A stretch of 64,000 nucleotides of DNA from Actinoplanes italicus (GTDB taxonomy: Bacteria; Actinomycetota; Actinomycetes; Mycobacteriales; Micromonosporaceae). A model generated the notes under the pieces. The model saw nothing but the letters and a program-made list of their open reading frames with translations. It was not told the origin of the DNA and ran no database searches. Location of the stretch: assembly GCF_003001815.1 (NCBI RefSeq), contig NZ_PVMZ01000002.1, forward strand, positions 310,001 to 374,000, given 5' to 3'. The position numbers and the translations under genes were made by a program. Shown piece after piece: positions 45,362-53,907 of the stretch; position 1 is the stretch's first letter; each line of letters begins with the position of its first letter.

Positions 45362-45373
45362 GCCGCGATGTTA
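45362..45373 (-). promoter_or_regulatory. -10 box of leaderless alkB promoter
   Basis: TAACAT (45373 to 45368) with 6 nt to ATG 45361. The first three bases are the TAA stop of the MFS gene. Confidence 0.5.
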
Positions 45374-46936
45374 GTACTGACGTTCGACTCCGGCGGGCTG
45401 GGAGGCCGAATCTGTGGATAACTTCTTCGCTGTTTCGGCTTCTGTGGACAACGGGCCGGCTGCCTCCGGAACCGTGGCAGGCTTCGGGCGCAGCATCGCG
45501 GCGGCCAGGATCGCCGCCGCGATGCCACCCGCCACGCCGATGAGAGAGGTGACCGCGATGGCCTCGACGAAAGCGGTCCGTGCCGCGTCCGCCAGCCGCG
45601 CGTTCCCGGTCGCGGTCGCCACACCCAGAGCGTCCCCCAGTGAGTCACGCGCCGGGCCGGCCACATCCTCCGGCATCGACGCGCGATAGGCCGTGGTCAG
45701 CACGCTGCCGAGCACGGCCACGCTGAGCGCCGTCCCGATCTGCTGCACCGTGTCGTTGACCGCCGACCCGACGCCGGCCCGTTCCGGCGGCAGCGCACCG
45801 AGCAGCGTGCCCACCGCGGCCGGCGAGGCCACGCCGCTGCCCATCCCGATGATGACCAGGGCGGTGGCGAGGGTGAGGTAACCGTCGGCCGGGCCCAGCG
45901 ACGCGAGCACCGCGAAACCGCCCGCGACCAGCAGCAGGCCGGCCGACAGCGCCACCCGTGCGCCGAATCGTTTGTCCACCACCACGCCGACGCCGTTGAA
46001 CACCATCGTCGTCACGAGCATCGGGATGAAGGCGGCACCTGCCTTGATCGGCTCGTATCCGAGGACGAACTGGAGGTATTGCGTGATCGCCAGCATGACG
46101 CCACCAGCCGAGAAGGACAGCAGAACCAGAGACAGGCTGGCGCCGCGGAAATTGCGATCCCGGAAGAGCGACATGGGCAGCATCGGCTCGGCGACGCGGC
46201 GCTCCCACACGATGAAACCGGTCAGCGCGATCGCGGCGACGGCGAAGCCGCCACTCGTGCGGAGTGACTCCCAGCCGTGCTCGGGTGCCGAGATCACGCC
46301 CCAGACCAGCGCGGTCATCCCGATCGTGGAGAGCAGTGCGCCCACGGTGTCGGGCCGTCCGGCCGGGCCCCGTGACTCCGGGATGATGACCAGCGCGGCC
46401 ACGATGCCGAGGATGGCGATCGGGATGTTCAGCAGGAAGACCGATCCCCACCAGAAGTGCTCCAGCAGGAGGCCGCCCAGCGTCGGACCGCCCAGGGCGC
46501 CGAGCATCAGCACCGAGCTCCAGATCGCGATCGCCTTCTTGCGCTCGTCCTCGGCGAAGACCGTGGTGAGGATGGCGAGCGTGCCCGGCATGAGGAAGGC
46601 CGCCCCGAGCCCCATCAGGCCGCGGACCGTGATCAGTTGACCGGGTGTCTGGCAGATGGTGGCCAGGGCTGAGGCTCCGCCGAAGACGGTGAGGCCGATG
46701 ACGAGGCCGAGGCGCCGGCCATGCCGGTCGGAGAGGCTGCCGGCTGTCAGCAGGGCGCCGGCGAAGACCAGGATGTAAGCGTCGATGATCCACTGAATGT
46801 CGGCGGTGCTCGCGCCCAGGTCGCGGATGAGTGCCGGGATCGCGATGTTGAGCACCATGTTGTCCACCACGGCCACCAGCAGGCTCAGGCAGAGCACACC
46901 GAGGATCAGCCAGCGGCGTGGATGACGTTCGACCAT
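45371..46936 (-). CDS. MFS drug/proton antiporter (DHA2-like)
   Basis: 521 residues, about 14 membrane helices. VDNMVLNIAIPALIRDLGAS is the DHA2 first-helix form, GSLSDRHGRRLGL the motif A loop, and GLMGLGAAFLMPGTLAIL motif C-like. The cytoplasmic tail is about 50 residues. It would export hydrophobic compounds by proton exchange. ATG 46936 has GAGAGGAA upstream. A TetR gene is divergent, and operator repeats between them imply substrate-inducible efflux. Confidence 0.93.
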   Translation of the reverse strand: MVERHPRRWLILGVLCLSLLVAVVDNMVLNIAIPALIRDLGASTADIQWIIDAYILVFAGALLTAGSLSDRHGRRLGLVIGLTVFGGASALATICQTPGQLITVRGLMGLGAAFLMPGTLAILTTVFAEDERKKAIAIWSSVLMLGALGGPTLGGLLLEHFWWGSVFLLNIPIAILGIVAALVIIPESRGPAGRPDTVGALLSTIGMTALVWGVISAPEHGWESLRTSGGFAVAAIALTGFIVWERRVAEPMLPMSLFRDRNFRGASLSLVLLSFSAGGVMLAITQYLQFVLGYEPIKAGAAFIPMLVTTMVFNGVGVVVDKRFGARVALSAGLLLVAGGFAVLASLGPADGYLTLATALVIIGMGSGVASPAAVGTLLGALPPERAGVGSAVNDTVQQIGTALSVAVLGSVLTTAYRASMPEDVAGPARDSLGDALGVATATGNARLADAARTAFVEAIAVTSLIGVAGGIAAAILAAAMLRPKPATVPEAAGPLSTEAETAKKLSTDSASQPAGVERQY

Positions 46937-46956
46937 CGAAATTCCTCTCTCGTACA

Positions 46957-46998
46957 GTGTTCGGCAGGACTCGAACACCGTACCAGTGGACTCGAACA
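46957..46998. promoter_or_regulatory. Operator repeats between MFS and tetR
   Basis: GTGTTCG (46957-46963) and CGAACAC (46972-46978) form an inverted repeat. GGACTCGAACA occurs at 46967 and again at 46988, 21 bp apart (two helical turns). The second copy lies just upstream of the tetR -10 box. Confidence 0.6.
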
Positions 46999-47013
46999 GT
47001 GTGCGATCCCCTT

Positions 47014-47025
47014 TAGGATGGCTGC
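47014..47025 (+). promoter_or_regulatory. -10 box of leaderless tetR promoter
   Basis: TAGGAT (47014-47019) with 6 nt to ATG 47026. The GGACTCGAACA repeat covers the expected -35 position. Confidence 0.5.
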
Positions 47026-47772
47026 ATGGCCGACTTCACCGACTCGGTGTGGACCCGCCCCGCGCGTGCCCGTACCGGTCAGCCCACCCTCAGCCGGGAG
47101 CAGATCGTGCGTGCGGCGATCGAGCTACTCGACGCCGAGGGCGCGGCCGGACTGAGCATGCGGCGCCTCGGTGCCCGGCTCGGCTCCGGCGCCACCTCGC
47201 TCTACTGGCATGTCGCCACCAAGGACGACCTGCTCGAGTTGGCCGTCGACGAGGTGATGGGAGAGGTCTACGTGCCCGAGGTCGGGGACACGCCCTGGCG
47301 GATCGGGGTCTCGGTCCTGGCCAATGGGTTGCGGACCATGCTGCTGCGCCACCCATGGGTGATCGGGCAGCTCGGGACCAGGCCGACCATCGGGCCCAAC
47401 GTGCTGCGGATGAGCAACCGCAGCGTGGCCCTGCTGTCCGCCGCCGGGTTCACCGGGCCGACGCTGTCGCACGTGCACTCGCTGATCACGGCGCACGTGA
47501 TCGGGGCGGCCACCACGGAGGCCGCGGTCGGCGCCGCCATCCGCAGGTCCGGCAAGAGCGCCGCCGAGCTGCGGAAGTCGCTCGAGCCGTTCATGGAGAA
47601 GACCGCCGAGCAGTATCCGGAGTACGCGCGGTGGCGGGAGGAGGACGGCGTCATCGACATGCAGCCGGACCGCGTCTTCGACGAGAGCTTCGTCTTCGGG
47701 CTGGACCGCATCCTCGACGGCCTCGACCTGTGGCTGACCGGGCGGCCGCCCGCCACCACCGACGGCGACTGA
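47026..47772 (+). CDS. TetR-family repressor of the MFS exporter
   Basis: 248 residues. The HTH is LSMRRLGARLGSGATSLYWHV (about 44-64), with a large C-terminal domain of the TetR_C_1 type. It is divergent from the MFS gene with shared operator repeats, the classic repressor-exporter arrangement. Predicted to bind a compound exported by the pump. It ends 18 bp before a 48-bp palindromic element. Confidence 0.92.
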   Translation: MADFTDSVWTRPARARTGQPTLSREQIVRAAIELLDAEGAAGLSMRRLGARLGSGATSLYWHVATKDDLLELAVDEVMGEVYVPEVGDTPWRIGVSVLANGLRTMLLRHPWVIGQLGTRPTIGPNVLRMSNRSVALLSAAGFTGPTLSHVHSLITAHVIGAATTEAAVGAAIRRSGKSAAELRKSLEPFMEKTAEQYPEYARWREEDGVIDMQPDRVFDESFVFGLDRILDGLDLWLTGRPPATTDGD

Positions 47773-47790
47773 GCCGCCGCCCTCGCCGCC

Positions 47791-47838
47791 GATCTGGTGA
47801 CCTTCGGGCGGGACGTATCGCCCGAAACGCACAAGATC
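47791..47838. terminator. Diverged 48-bp palindrome, convergent genes
   Basis: GATCTGGTGACCTTCGGG and its partner CCCGAAACGCACAAGATC form an imperfect stem around GGGACGT. Same length as the element at 4292-4339 and 39 of 48 positions identical. It lies between the tetR and GNAT 3' ends. Confidence 0.65.
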
Positions 47839-47872
47839 TGCGAGAGAACGGCGGGCGGGTGGCGGCAGAGCG

Positions 47873-48451
47873 TCAGGCCGCTGGGTCGGAGGCCAGTCGG
47901 GCGTGTGCGTGCATGTCGTGCCAGCCGTCCGCGTGGAGGGCCTCGCCCCGCTTGACGCCCTCCGGAAGGTAGCCGCAGCGCTGGGCCACCCGGCACGACG
48001 AGAGGTTGGCCGTGGAGTGGCTGAGTTCCAGGCGATGCAGGCCCAGTGTCGCGAACGACCATGTGGTCAGCGCCGTCAGGGACCGCGGGGCGACACGGCG
48101 GCCACGGGCCTCGGGTAACACCCAGTAGGAGATGGAGGCCAGCCCCTCGTCGAGGTCGATGCGGCGCAGGCCGATCTGGCCGGCCACCACGCCGTCGTCG
48201 ATCACCGCCCAGGAGGCGGCGGTCTCCGCCTGCCAGCGTTGCGGCCACTGCCCGATCCAGTCGCCGGCTTCGTCGTCGGTGACGGTCCGGGCGTGCCACT
48301 GCTGGATCGCCGGATCGGTGAAGGCCGCCACCACCGCCTCGTGGTCGTCGGCGTGCCAGGGTCGGAGCAGTACGCCGTCGCCGGTGATGTCGGGCTGATC
48401 CGTCGAGGCCAGGGAGCCCGCGGGCAGCGCGGGCGTCACGAGGGAGGGCAC
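47873..48451 (-). CDS. GNAT-family acetyltransferase (RimJ/RimL type)
   Basis: 192 residues. LLRPWHADDHEAVVAAFTDP (about 29-48) is the RimJ/L N-terminal form. Acetyl-CoA binding covers SYWVLPEARGRRVAPRSLTA, and LGLHRLELSHSTANLSSCRV the C-terminal part. GTG 48451 is chosen because TACAGT lies 6 nt upstream; the frame extends 16 codons further. It probably acetylates a protein N-terminus or a small amine. Confidence 0.87.
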   Translation of the reverse strand: MPSLVTPALPAGSLASTDQPDITGDGVLLRPWHADDHEAVVAAFTDPAIQQWHARTVTDDEAGDWIGQWPQRWQAETAASWAVIDDGVVAGQIGLRRIDLDEGLASISYWVLPEARGRRVAPRSLTALTTWSFATLGLHRLELSHSTANLSSCRVAQRCGYLPEGVKRGEALHADGWHDMHAHARLASDPAA

Positions 48452-48463
48452 ACCGCGACTGTA
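48452..48463 (-). promoter_or_regulatory. -10 box of leaderless GNAT promoter
   Basis: TACAGT (48463 to 48458) with 6 nt to GTG 48451. Confidence 0.5.
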
Positions 48464-48505
48464 GGCCGCCCGGTCCGCCGGGCCGGCGAGCGCATACACG
48501 GCAAA

Positions 48506-48554
48506 GGGCGGAACGCTTCACCCCGTACCACCGAAAAGGGTGAAACGCCCGCCC
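48506..48554 (-). terminator. Terminator of the sdhCAB operon
   Basis: On the minus strand GGGCGGGCGTTTCACCC (48554-48538) pairs imperfectly with GGGTGAAGCGTTCCGCCC (48523-48506), followed by TTTGCC. It lies 18 bp after the sdhB stop. Confidence 0.65.
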
Positions 48555-48571
48555 GGAGAAGCGCCGGAAGG

Positions 48572-49561
48572 CTAGTGGCCAGCGGGTCGATCGGGGTCCG
48601 GGTGGTGGTAGGTGACCTGCTCGGGTGCCATCGGGAAGGTCATGTCATCGCCGAACGGGGACATGCCGCCCTGCTGGGGAGCCAGCAGCTCGGAGACGTC
48701 CAGGTGGCCGTCGGGGCCGGTCGGGGCGTTCTCCGGAGGGCGCACGCTGGAGTTCGGGACGCCGCCGGAGGTGCCGGCGACGCCGACCGTCGAGCTGGGG
48801 GCCATGTTCTCCAGCTGATCACGGCGGAAGATCTTGCGGCCCAGCCAGACGAGCGGGTCGTACCGCCGGTCGACGACGCGTTCCTTCATCGGGATGATCG
48901 CGTTGTCGGTGATCTTGATGTGCTCGGGGCAGACCTCGGTGCAGCACTTGGTGATGTTGCAGAAGCCGAGGCCCTGGCTGGACTGCGCGTACTCCTTGCG
49001 GTCCTCGAGCGAGTCGAGCGGGTGCATGTCCAGCTCGGCGGCCCGGATGAAGTAGCGCGGGCCGGAGAAGGCCGGCTTGTTCTCGTCGTGGTCGCGGATC
49101 ACGTGGCAGGTGTTCTGGCAGAGGAAGCACTCGATGCACTTCCGGAACTCCTGGCTGCGTTCCACGTCGACCTGCTGCATCCGGTACTCGCCGGGGGCGA
49201 CGCCGGCCGGAGGGGCGAACGCGGGGGTCTCGCGTGCCTTCTCGTAGTTGAAGGAGACGTCGGTGACCAGGTCACGGATCACCGGGAAGGTCCGGATCGG
49301 GGTGATCGTGATCGTCTCGTTCTCCTCGAACGTCGACATCCGGGTCATGCAGCCGAGTCGCGGCTTGCCGTTGATCTCCATGGAGCAGGAGCCGCACTTG
49401 CCGGCCTTGCAGTTCCACCGGCAGGCCAGGTCAGGTGTCTCGGTGGCCTGCAGCCGGTGGATGATGTCGAGGACGACCTCACCCTCGTTCACCTCGACGT
49501 CGAAGTCGCGCAGGTCGCCGCCGGACGCGTCGCCGCGCCAGACACGGAATCGGCGTTTCAC
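48572..49561 (-). CDS. sdhB: Succinate dehydrogenase iron-sulfur subunit
   Basis: 329 residues. The [2Fe-2S] cysteines are 51, 56, 59 and 71 (CKAGKCGSC and following). The 4Fe and 3Fe clusters are bound by CIECFLCQNTC and CNITKCCTEVCPEH. It passes electrons from SdhA to the quinone site. The core ends near residue 255 (PLVWLGRKIFRRDQLE); a Pro/Gly/Ser-rich tail of about 70 residues follows and is unusual. ATG 49561 overlaps the sdhA stop (ATGA). Confidence 0.94.
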   Translation of the reverse strand: MKRRFRVWRGDASGGDLRDFDVEVNEGEVVLDIIHRLQATETPDLACRWNCKAGKCGSCSMEINGKPRLGCMTRMSTFEENETITITPIRTFPVIRDLVTDVSFNYEKARETPAFAPPAGVAPGEYRMQQVDVERSQEFRKCIECFLCQNTCHVIRDHDENKPAFSGPRYFIRAAELDMHPLDSLEDRKEYAQSSQGLGFCNITKCCTEVCPEHIKITDNAIIPMKERVVDRRYDPLVWLGRKIFRRDQLENMAPSSTVGVAGTSGGVPNSSVRPPENAPTGPDGHLDVSELLAPQQGGMSPFGDDMTFPMAPEQVTYHHPDPDRPAGH

Positions 49562-51453
49562 TCTGCCTCCACCTCGGCCAGTTCTTCTTCGGTCACGTAT
49601 TTGGCCAGCTCACTGCGGTCGAACAGGTTGAACAGCTCGTCGCGCATGCGTGGCACCGGCTTGCGTTCCAGGAGCACCTCGCCGGACTCCTCGAGCGAGC
49701 AGACGAGGTTGACGCGCCGCCACTCGGGACTCATCTTCGGGAAGTCCTCGCGGGTGTGACCGCCGCGCGACTCCTCCCGCTCGAGGGCCGCCTTGGCCGT
49801 GCACTCCGAGACGACCAGCATGTTGCGCAGGTCGATGGCGAGATGCCAGCCAGGGTTGTATCGCCGGCCGCCGGCAGCACCGACGTTCGCGACGCGTACC
49901 CGAAGCTCCTGAAGGCGCTTGAGAGCGTCACTCAGTTCACCCTCGCGCCGGATGATGCCGACGAGGTCACCCATCACGGCCTGAAGATCATTCTGCAGCG
50001 TGTACGGGTTCTCGCCGCCCTCACGCACGAGAGGAGCGAGTGCCACCTCGACGGCACTCGCGACGTCGACCTTCGAAGGCTTCGGCCGTACGCGCAGCGC
50101 GTCCACATAAGCGGCCGCGTGCTCACCCGCCCGCTTACCGAAGACGAGCAGGTCGGAGAGCGAGTTGCCGCCGAGACGGTTCGACCCGTGCATGCCGCCG
50201 GACACCTCGCCGGCCGCGAACAGGCCCTGCACCGTGCCGAGTGCCGCGGCCGTGTCGGGTTCGACCTCGACGCCGCCCATCACGTAGTGACAGGTCGGAC
50301 CGACCTCCATCGGCTCCTTCGTGATGTCGACGTCCGCCAGCTCCTTGAACTGGTGGTGCATCGACGGCAGCCGCCGGATGATCTGCTCGGCCGGCATGCG
50401 GCTCGCGATGTCCAGGAAGACACCGCCCGCCGGGCTGCCCCGGCCGGCCTTGACCTCGCTGTTGATGGCCCGTGCCACCTCGTCGCGGGGCAGCAGCTCG
50501 GGCGGGCGCCGGTTGTTGTCGGCGTCGGTGTACCAGCGGTCGGCCTCCTCCTCGGTCTCCGCGTACTGCTTGCGGAAGACGTCGGGGACGTAGTCGAACA
50601 TGAACCGCTTGCCCTCGGAGTTGCGCAGCACCCCGCCGTCGCCGCGGACCGACTCGGTGACCAGGATGCCCTTCACACTGGGCGGCCAGACCATGCCGGT
50701 CGGGTGGAACTGCAGGAACTCCATGTTGATCAGGGTCGCCCCGGCGCGCAGGGCCAGCGCGTGGCCGTCGCCGGTGTACTCCCAGGAGTTCGAGGTGACC
50801 TTGTAGCTGCGGCCGACACCGCCGGTGGCCAGCACCACGGCCGGCGCCTCGAAGAGGACGAACTCACCGGACTCCCGGTAGTAGCCGAACGCCCCGGCCA
50901 CCCGGTCGCCGTCGAGCAGCAGCTCGGTGATCGTGGTCTCCTGGAAGACCCGGATCCGGGAGTCGTAGCTGCCGGTCTCGGCGAAGTCCTCCTGCTGCAG
51001 CGACACGATCTTCTGCTGCAGGGTCCGGATCAGTTCCAGACCGGTCCGGTCGCCGACGTGCGCGAGACGAGGGTACTCGTGGCCGCCGAAGTTGCGCTGC
51101 GAGATCTTGCCGTCCTTGGTCCGGTCGAAGAGCGCGCCGTACGTCTCCAGCTCCCAGATCCGCTCCGGCGCCTCCTTGGCGTGCAGCTCCGCCATCCGGA
51201 AGTTGTTCAGGAACTTGCCGCCCCGCATGGTGTCGCGGAAGTGGACCATCCAGTTGTCGTTGCTGTTCACGTTGCCCATGGCGGCTGCTGCGCCGCCCTC
51301 GGCCATGACCGTGTGCGCCTTGCCGAACAGCGACTTGGAGATGATCGCCGTGCGCTTGCCGGCCATCCGTGCCTCGATCGCCGCGCGCAGGCCGGCGCCA
51401 CCGGCACCGATCACGACGACGTCGTACAGGTGTCGTTCGATCTTCGTGCTCAT
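49558..51453 (-). CDS. sdhA: Succinate dehydrogenase flavoprotein subunit
   Basis: 631 residues. The FAD site is VVVIGAGGAGLRAA (about 12-25). KAHTVMAEGGAAAAMG (about 46-61) includes the region of the flavin-linking His. HPTG, RGDGG, the active-site GPTCHYVMGG and GSNRLGGNSL follow. It oxidises succinate to fumarate in the TCA cycle at the membrane. ATG 51453; the open frame continuing upstream lies over sdhC and is not coding. sdhC is 11 bp upstream. Confidence 0.96.
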   Translation of the reverse strand: MSTKIERHLYDVVVIGAGGAGLRAAIEARMAGKRTAIISKSLFGKAHTVMAEGGAAAAMGNVNSNDNWMVHFRDTMRGGKFLNNFRMAELHAKEAPERIWELETYGALFDRTKDGKISQRNFGGHEYPRLAHVGDRTGLELIRTLQQKIVSLQQEDFAETGSYDSRIRVFQETTITELLLDGDRVAGAFGYYRESGEFVLFEAPAVVLATGGVGRSYKVTSNSWEYTGDGHALALRAGATLINMEFLQFHPTGMVWPPSVKGILVTESVRGDGGVLRNSEGKRFMFDYVPDVFRKQYAETEEEADRWYTDADNNRRPPELLPRDEVARAINSEVKAGRGSPAGGVFLDIASRMPAEQIIRRLPSMHHQFKELADVDITKEPMEVGPTCHYVMGGVEVEPDTAAALGTVQGLFAAGEVSGGMHGSNRLGGNSLSDLLVFGKRAGEHAAAYVDALRVRPKPSKVDVASAVEVALAPLVREGGENPYTLQNDLQAVMGDLVGIIRREGELSDALKRLQELRVRVANVGAAGGRRYNPGWHLAIDLRNMLVVSECTAKAALEREESRGGHTREDFPKMSPEWRRVNLVCSLEESGEVLLERKPVPRMRDELFNLFDRSELAKYVTEEELAEVEAE

Positions 51454-51464
51454 CACGCCGTCCC

Positions 51465-52259
51465 TCAGTTGATGATGCGCAGGTCGTTGAACCAGTCGGC
51501 GGCGAGACCCATGATGTAGAAATCGGTCAGCGCCAGCGTGCCGAGCGTGATCCAGGCCAGCTGCATGTGGCGGGTGTTGAGCTTGGACACGAACGTCCAG
51601 AAGCGGTAACGCACCGGGTGCTTGGAGAAGTGCTTGAGTCGGCCCCCGGCGATGTGCCGGCACGAGTGGCAGGACAGCGTGTACGCCCACAGCATGATCA
51701 CGTTGACCCAGAGGATGATGTTGCCGAGGCCGAGCCCGGTCTTCTGGGCCACCACCGCGTCCCAGGTGTTGATCACCGAGATGATCACGGCGGCGTAGAA
51801 CGCGTACCGGTGAGCGTTCTGGAAGATCAGCGGGAAGCGGGTCTCACCGGAGTAGCTCTTGTGCCCGTCCGGGACCGCACACGCCGGCGGCGACAGCCAG
51901 AACGCCCGGTAGTACGCCTTCCGGTAGTAGTAGCAGGTCAGCCGGAACAGCAGCAGGAACGGCAGCGTGAAAGCCGCCTCCGGGAGCAGGAAGAAGCTCG
52001 GCAGCGGGGTGCCGAACATCGCCGCCTCGCCAGTGCACAGGTCGGTGATGCAGGGCGAATAGAACGGGGTCAGATAGTGGTACTCCGGTACGAAGAACCA
52101 GTCGTGCATGAACACCCGGACGGTGGCGTAGGTGACCCACGCGCCCAGTCCGATAAAGGTCACCAGAGGCGCGAGCCACCACCGGTCGGTACGCAAGGTT
52201 CGCGCCGCGATCGCCGCGCGCGCCTTGCCGCCGCCCGGCGTCGTTGCCGTCGTCGTCAT
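51465..52259 (-). CDS. sdhC: Succinate dehydrogenase membrane anchor
   Basis: 264 residues with about five helices (near 31-52, 93-110, 148-168, 180-197, 233-252) and conserved His residues for heme (FQNAHRY, SCHSCRH). It is the single-anchor type found in actinobacterial Sdh. It begins the operon sdhC-sdhA-sdhB. ATG 52259 has GGGAGATGG upstream. A structured leader precedes it. Confidence 0.88.
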   Translation of the reverse strand: MTTTATTPGGGKARAAIAARTLRTDRWWLAPLVTFIGLGAWVTYATVRVFMHDWFFVPEYHYLTPFYSPCITDLCTGEAAMFGTPLPSFFLLPEAAFTLPFLLLFRLTCYYYRKAYYRAFWLSPPACAVPDGHKSYSGETRFPLIFQNAHRYAFYAAVIISVINTWDAVVAQKTGLGLGNIILWVNVIMLWAYTLSCHSCRHIAGGRLKHFSKHPVRYRFWTFVSKLNTRHMQLAWITLGTLALTDFYIMGLAADWFNDLRIIN

Positions 52260-52318
52260 TCCATCTCCCTGACAGTGCCGTGTGCAGGGTCGCGTCCGAC
52301 GAGGTCAGGGCACAGTGA

Positions 52319-52359
52319 TGCCCCACTCCGCCGTCGCACCGCGACAGTGATGTGGGGCA
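52319..52359 (-). promoter_or_regulatory. Nested hairpin in the sdhCAB leader
   Basis: On the minus strand TGCCCCAC (52359-52352) pairs with GTGGGGCA (52326-52319), enclosing GTCGC-GGT-GCGAC (52345-52333). It lies 60-100 nt before the sdhC start. It could be a 5' UTR control element or a protein site; no known riboswitch matches. Confidence 0.4.
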
Positions 52360-52449
52360 CACGTTACGCCGAAGGTCAGACTCTTTGCGGACTGGGTCAC
52401 AAAAACATCATCCTGCCGCGTAGAGATCATCGCCAATGGAGTAGTTGAT

Positions 52450-53907
52450 CTATCCCGAGGCGTTCCCGGTGACGTTCCAACCGGCCAGGTGCAGGGCCGG
52501 AGCGGCATAGCGGGCACGACCCCACGACTCCGGCAGCAGCACCGTCTCGGAGCCGATCCCGAGCACCTGCCCCGGGCCGAGCGCCCGCGGATAGGACTGG
52601 GTGAACCGCACGTTGCTCACCGGCGAGACGATCTCGCCGTCCTCCACCAGCCAGACTCCGTTGCGGGTCAGGCCGGTGATCACCAGCGTCTTCGGGTCGA
52701 GCACCCGGGTGTACCAGAGGTCGGTGATCAGGAGCCCCCGGCGCATCCCGGCGACCAGCGGAGCGGCCGAGCCGACGATCACCCCGGTGCCGCCGGTCCC
52801 CGGGCCGGAGCCGGGCAACGGGGCCGCCTCCAGGCGTACGTGGGTGGCCCGTGGACCCCACGAGCGGGACACCGGCGAGGCGTGCCCGGTCGACTCGGCG
52901 CCGGCCGACGCGGCCGAGGTGCGGTCGTGCGTCACCGCGGTGGTCACCCCGTCGCGGACCAGCACCAGTGTGCGGCGCGGTGTGCCCTCGTCGTCGAACG
53001 GCAGGTCGGAGGCCGGCTCGTCGCGGCTGCCGAGCGGCTCGTCCACGATGGTCACCGACGGGTCGAACTGCTCCTTGCCCAGCTCGGCGAAGCTCTGCTT
53101 CTGGTGGTGGGCCTTGCCGTCGAAGCCGAAGACCGCCAGGTTCTCCAGGACGTCACGGACCGCGTCCGGCTCGAGCACCACCTCGTAGGCGCCGGGTGGC
53201 AGCTCCACCGGTCCGCGGGCTGCCCGCGCCTTCGCGGCCGCCCGGGCACCGAGCACCGCGCCGTCCAGATCGGCCAGCCGGGCGGCGGCCAGCCGGGCCA
53301 CCCCGTCGGCCCCGTCACAGCGGGCGATGCCGTCCATCGCGGCCTCCGCCGTGCGGCCCTCGACGGCCTGGCCCGCGCTGTTTGCGAAGGCCGCGGACAC
53401 GTAGACCGTGCGGCAGTATCCGGCCGTCTCCAGCCCGCCGGCCGCCCGCACGAAGTCACCGACCCGCGCGGCGCGCTCGGCCGGATCGGCCCGTGCGGTC
53501 GCCTCGTCGAACCCGAACGCCAGCCCGGACCGCTCGCCCGAACCCGGGTGCCCGGCCGACAACCGCAGCGGCACGGGCGGCGCCAGGCCCGCCCACGATC
53601 GGTCGACCGGCGAGACCCGCACCGCTGCGAGCGTCCGCTCGACCAGTGTCCGCAGGCCGTCGGCGCTGGTCACCGTGGTCGAGCCGCCGGCCGTGCGGCC
53701 GTCTGCGTGCAGCCGCAACCGGACGCCGGTCACCGCCGAGGCCACGTTCTGATGGATCCGCGAGTTCGCGAACCGGGTCAGCGCCTCGGCGTCGTGCCGG
53801 ACGTTGACCTCGGCCTCCGCCGACCGCCCGGCCAGCTCACGGACGATCTCGATCACCCGGGCGGCCAGCTCCAGCTCGGCACCCGCGCGCCCACCCTCGC
53901 CGCTCAT
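52450..53907 (-). CDS. tldE: TldE/PmbA-family protein
   Basis: 485 residues, the non-catalytic partner of TldD. The N-terminal TldD/PmbA domain (FANSRIHQNVA) and C-terminal domain (PFDDEGTPRRTLVLVRDGV, near 300-318) are complete, and no HExxxH is present, as expected. TldD/E degrades unfolded peptides and matures modified peptides (microcin B17, some RiPPs). ATG 53907 overlaps the stop of the small Pro/Ala-rich gene (ATGA). It is 191 bp downstream of nothing else on this strand before the sdh promoter. Confidence 0.92.
   Translation of the reverse strand: MSGEGGRAGAELELAARVIEIVRELAGRSAEAEVNVRHDAEALTRFANSRIHQNVASAVTGVRLRLHADGRTAGGSTTVTSADGLRTLVERTLAAVRVSPVDRSWAGLAPPVPLRLSAGHPGSGERSGLAFGFDEATARADPAERAARVGDFVRAAGGLETAGYCRTVYVSAAFANSAGQAVEGRTAEAAMDGIARCDGADGVARLAAARLADLDGAVLGARAAAKARAARGPVELPPGAYEVVLEPDAVRDVLENLAVFGFDGKAHHQKQSFAELGKEQFDPSVTIVDEPLGSRDEPASDLPFDDEGTPRRTLVLVRDGVTTAVTHDRTSAASAGAESTGHASPVSRSWGPRATHVRLEAAPLPGSGPGTGGTGVIVGSAAPLVAGMRRGLLITDLWYTRVLDPKTLVITGLTRNGVWLVEDGEIVSPVSNVRFTQSYPRALGPGQVLGIGSETVLLPESWGRARYAAPALHLAGWNVTGNASG

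Noticed and set aside
52380..52405. CRP-type site upstream of sdhC
   Set aside because: Only one half matches (TGTGA, minus strand); the other arm reads CCGCA. Too weak to call.
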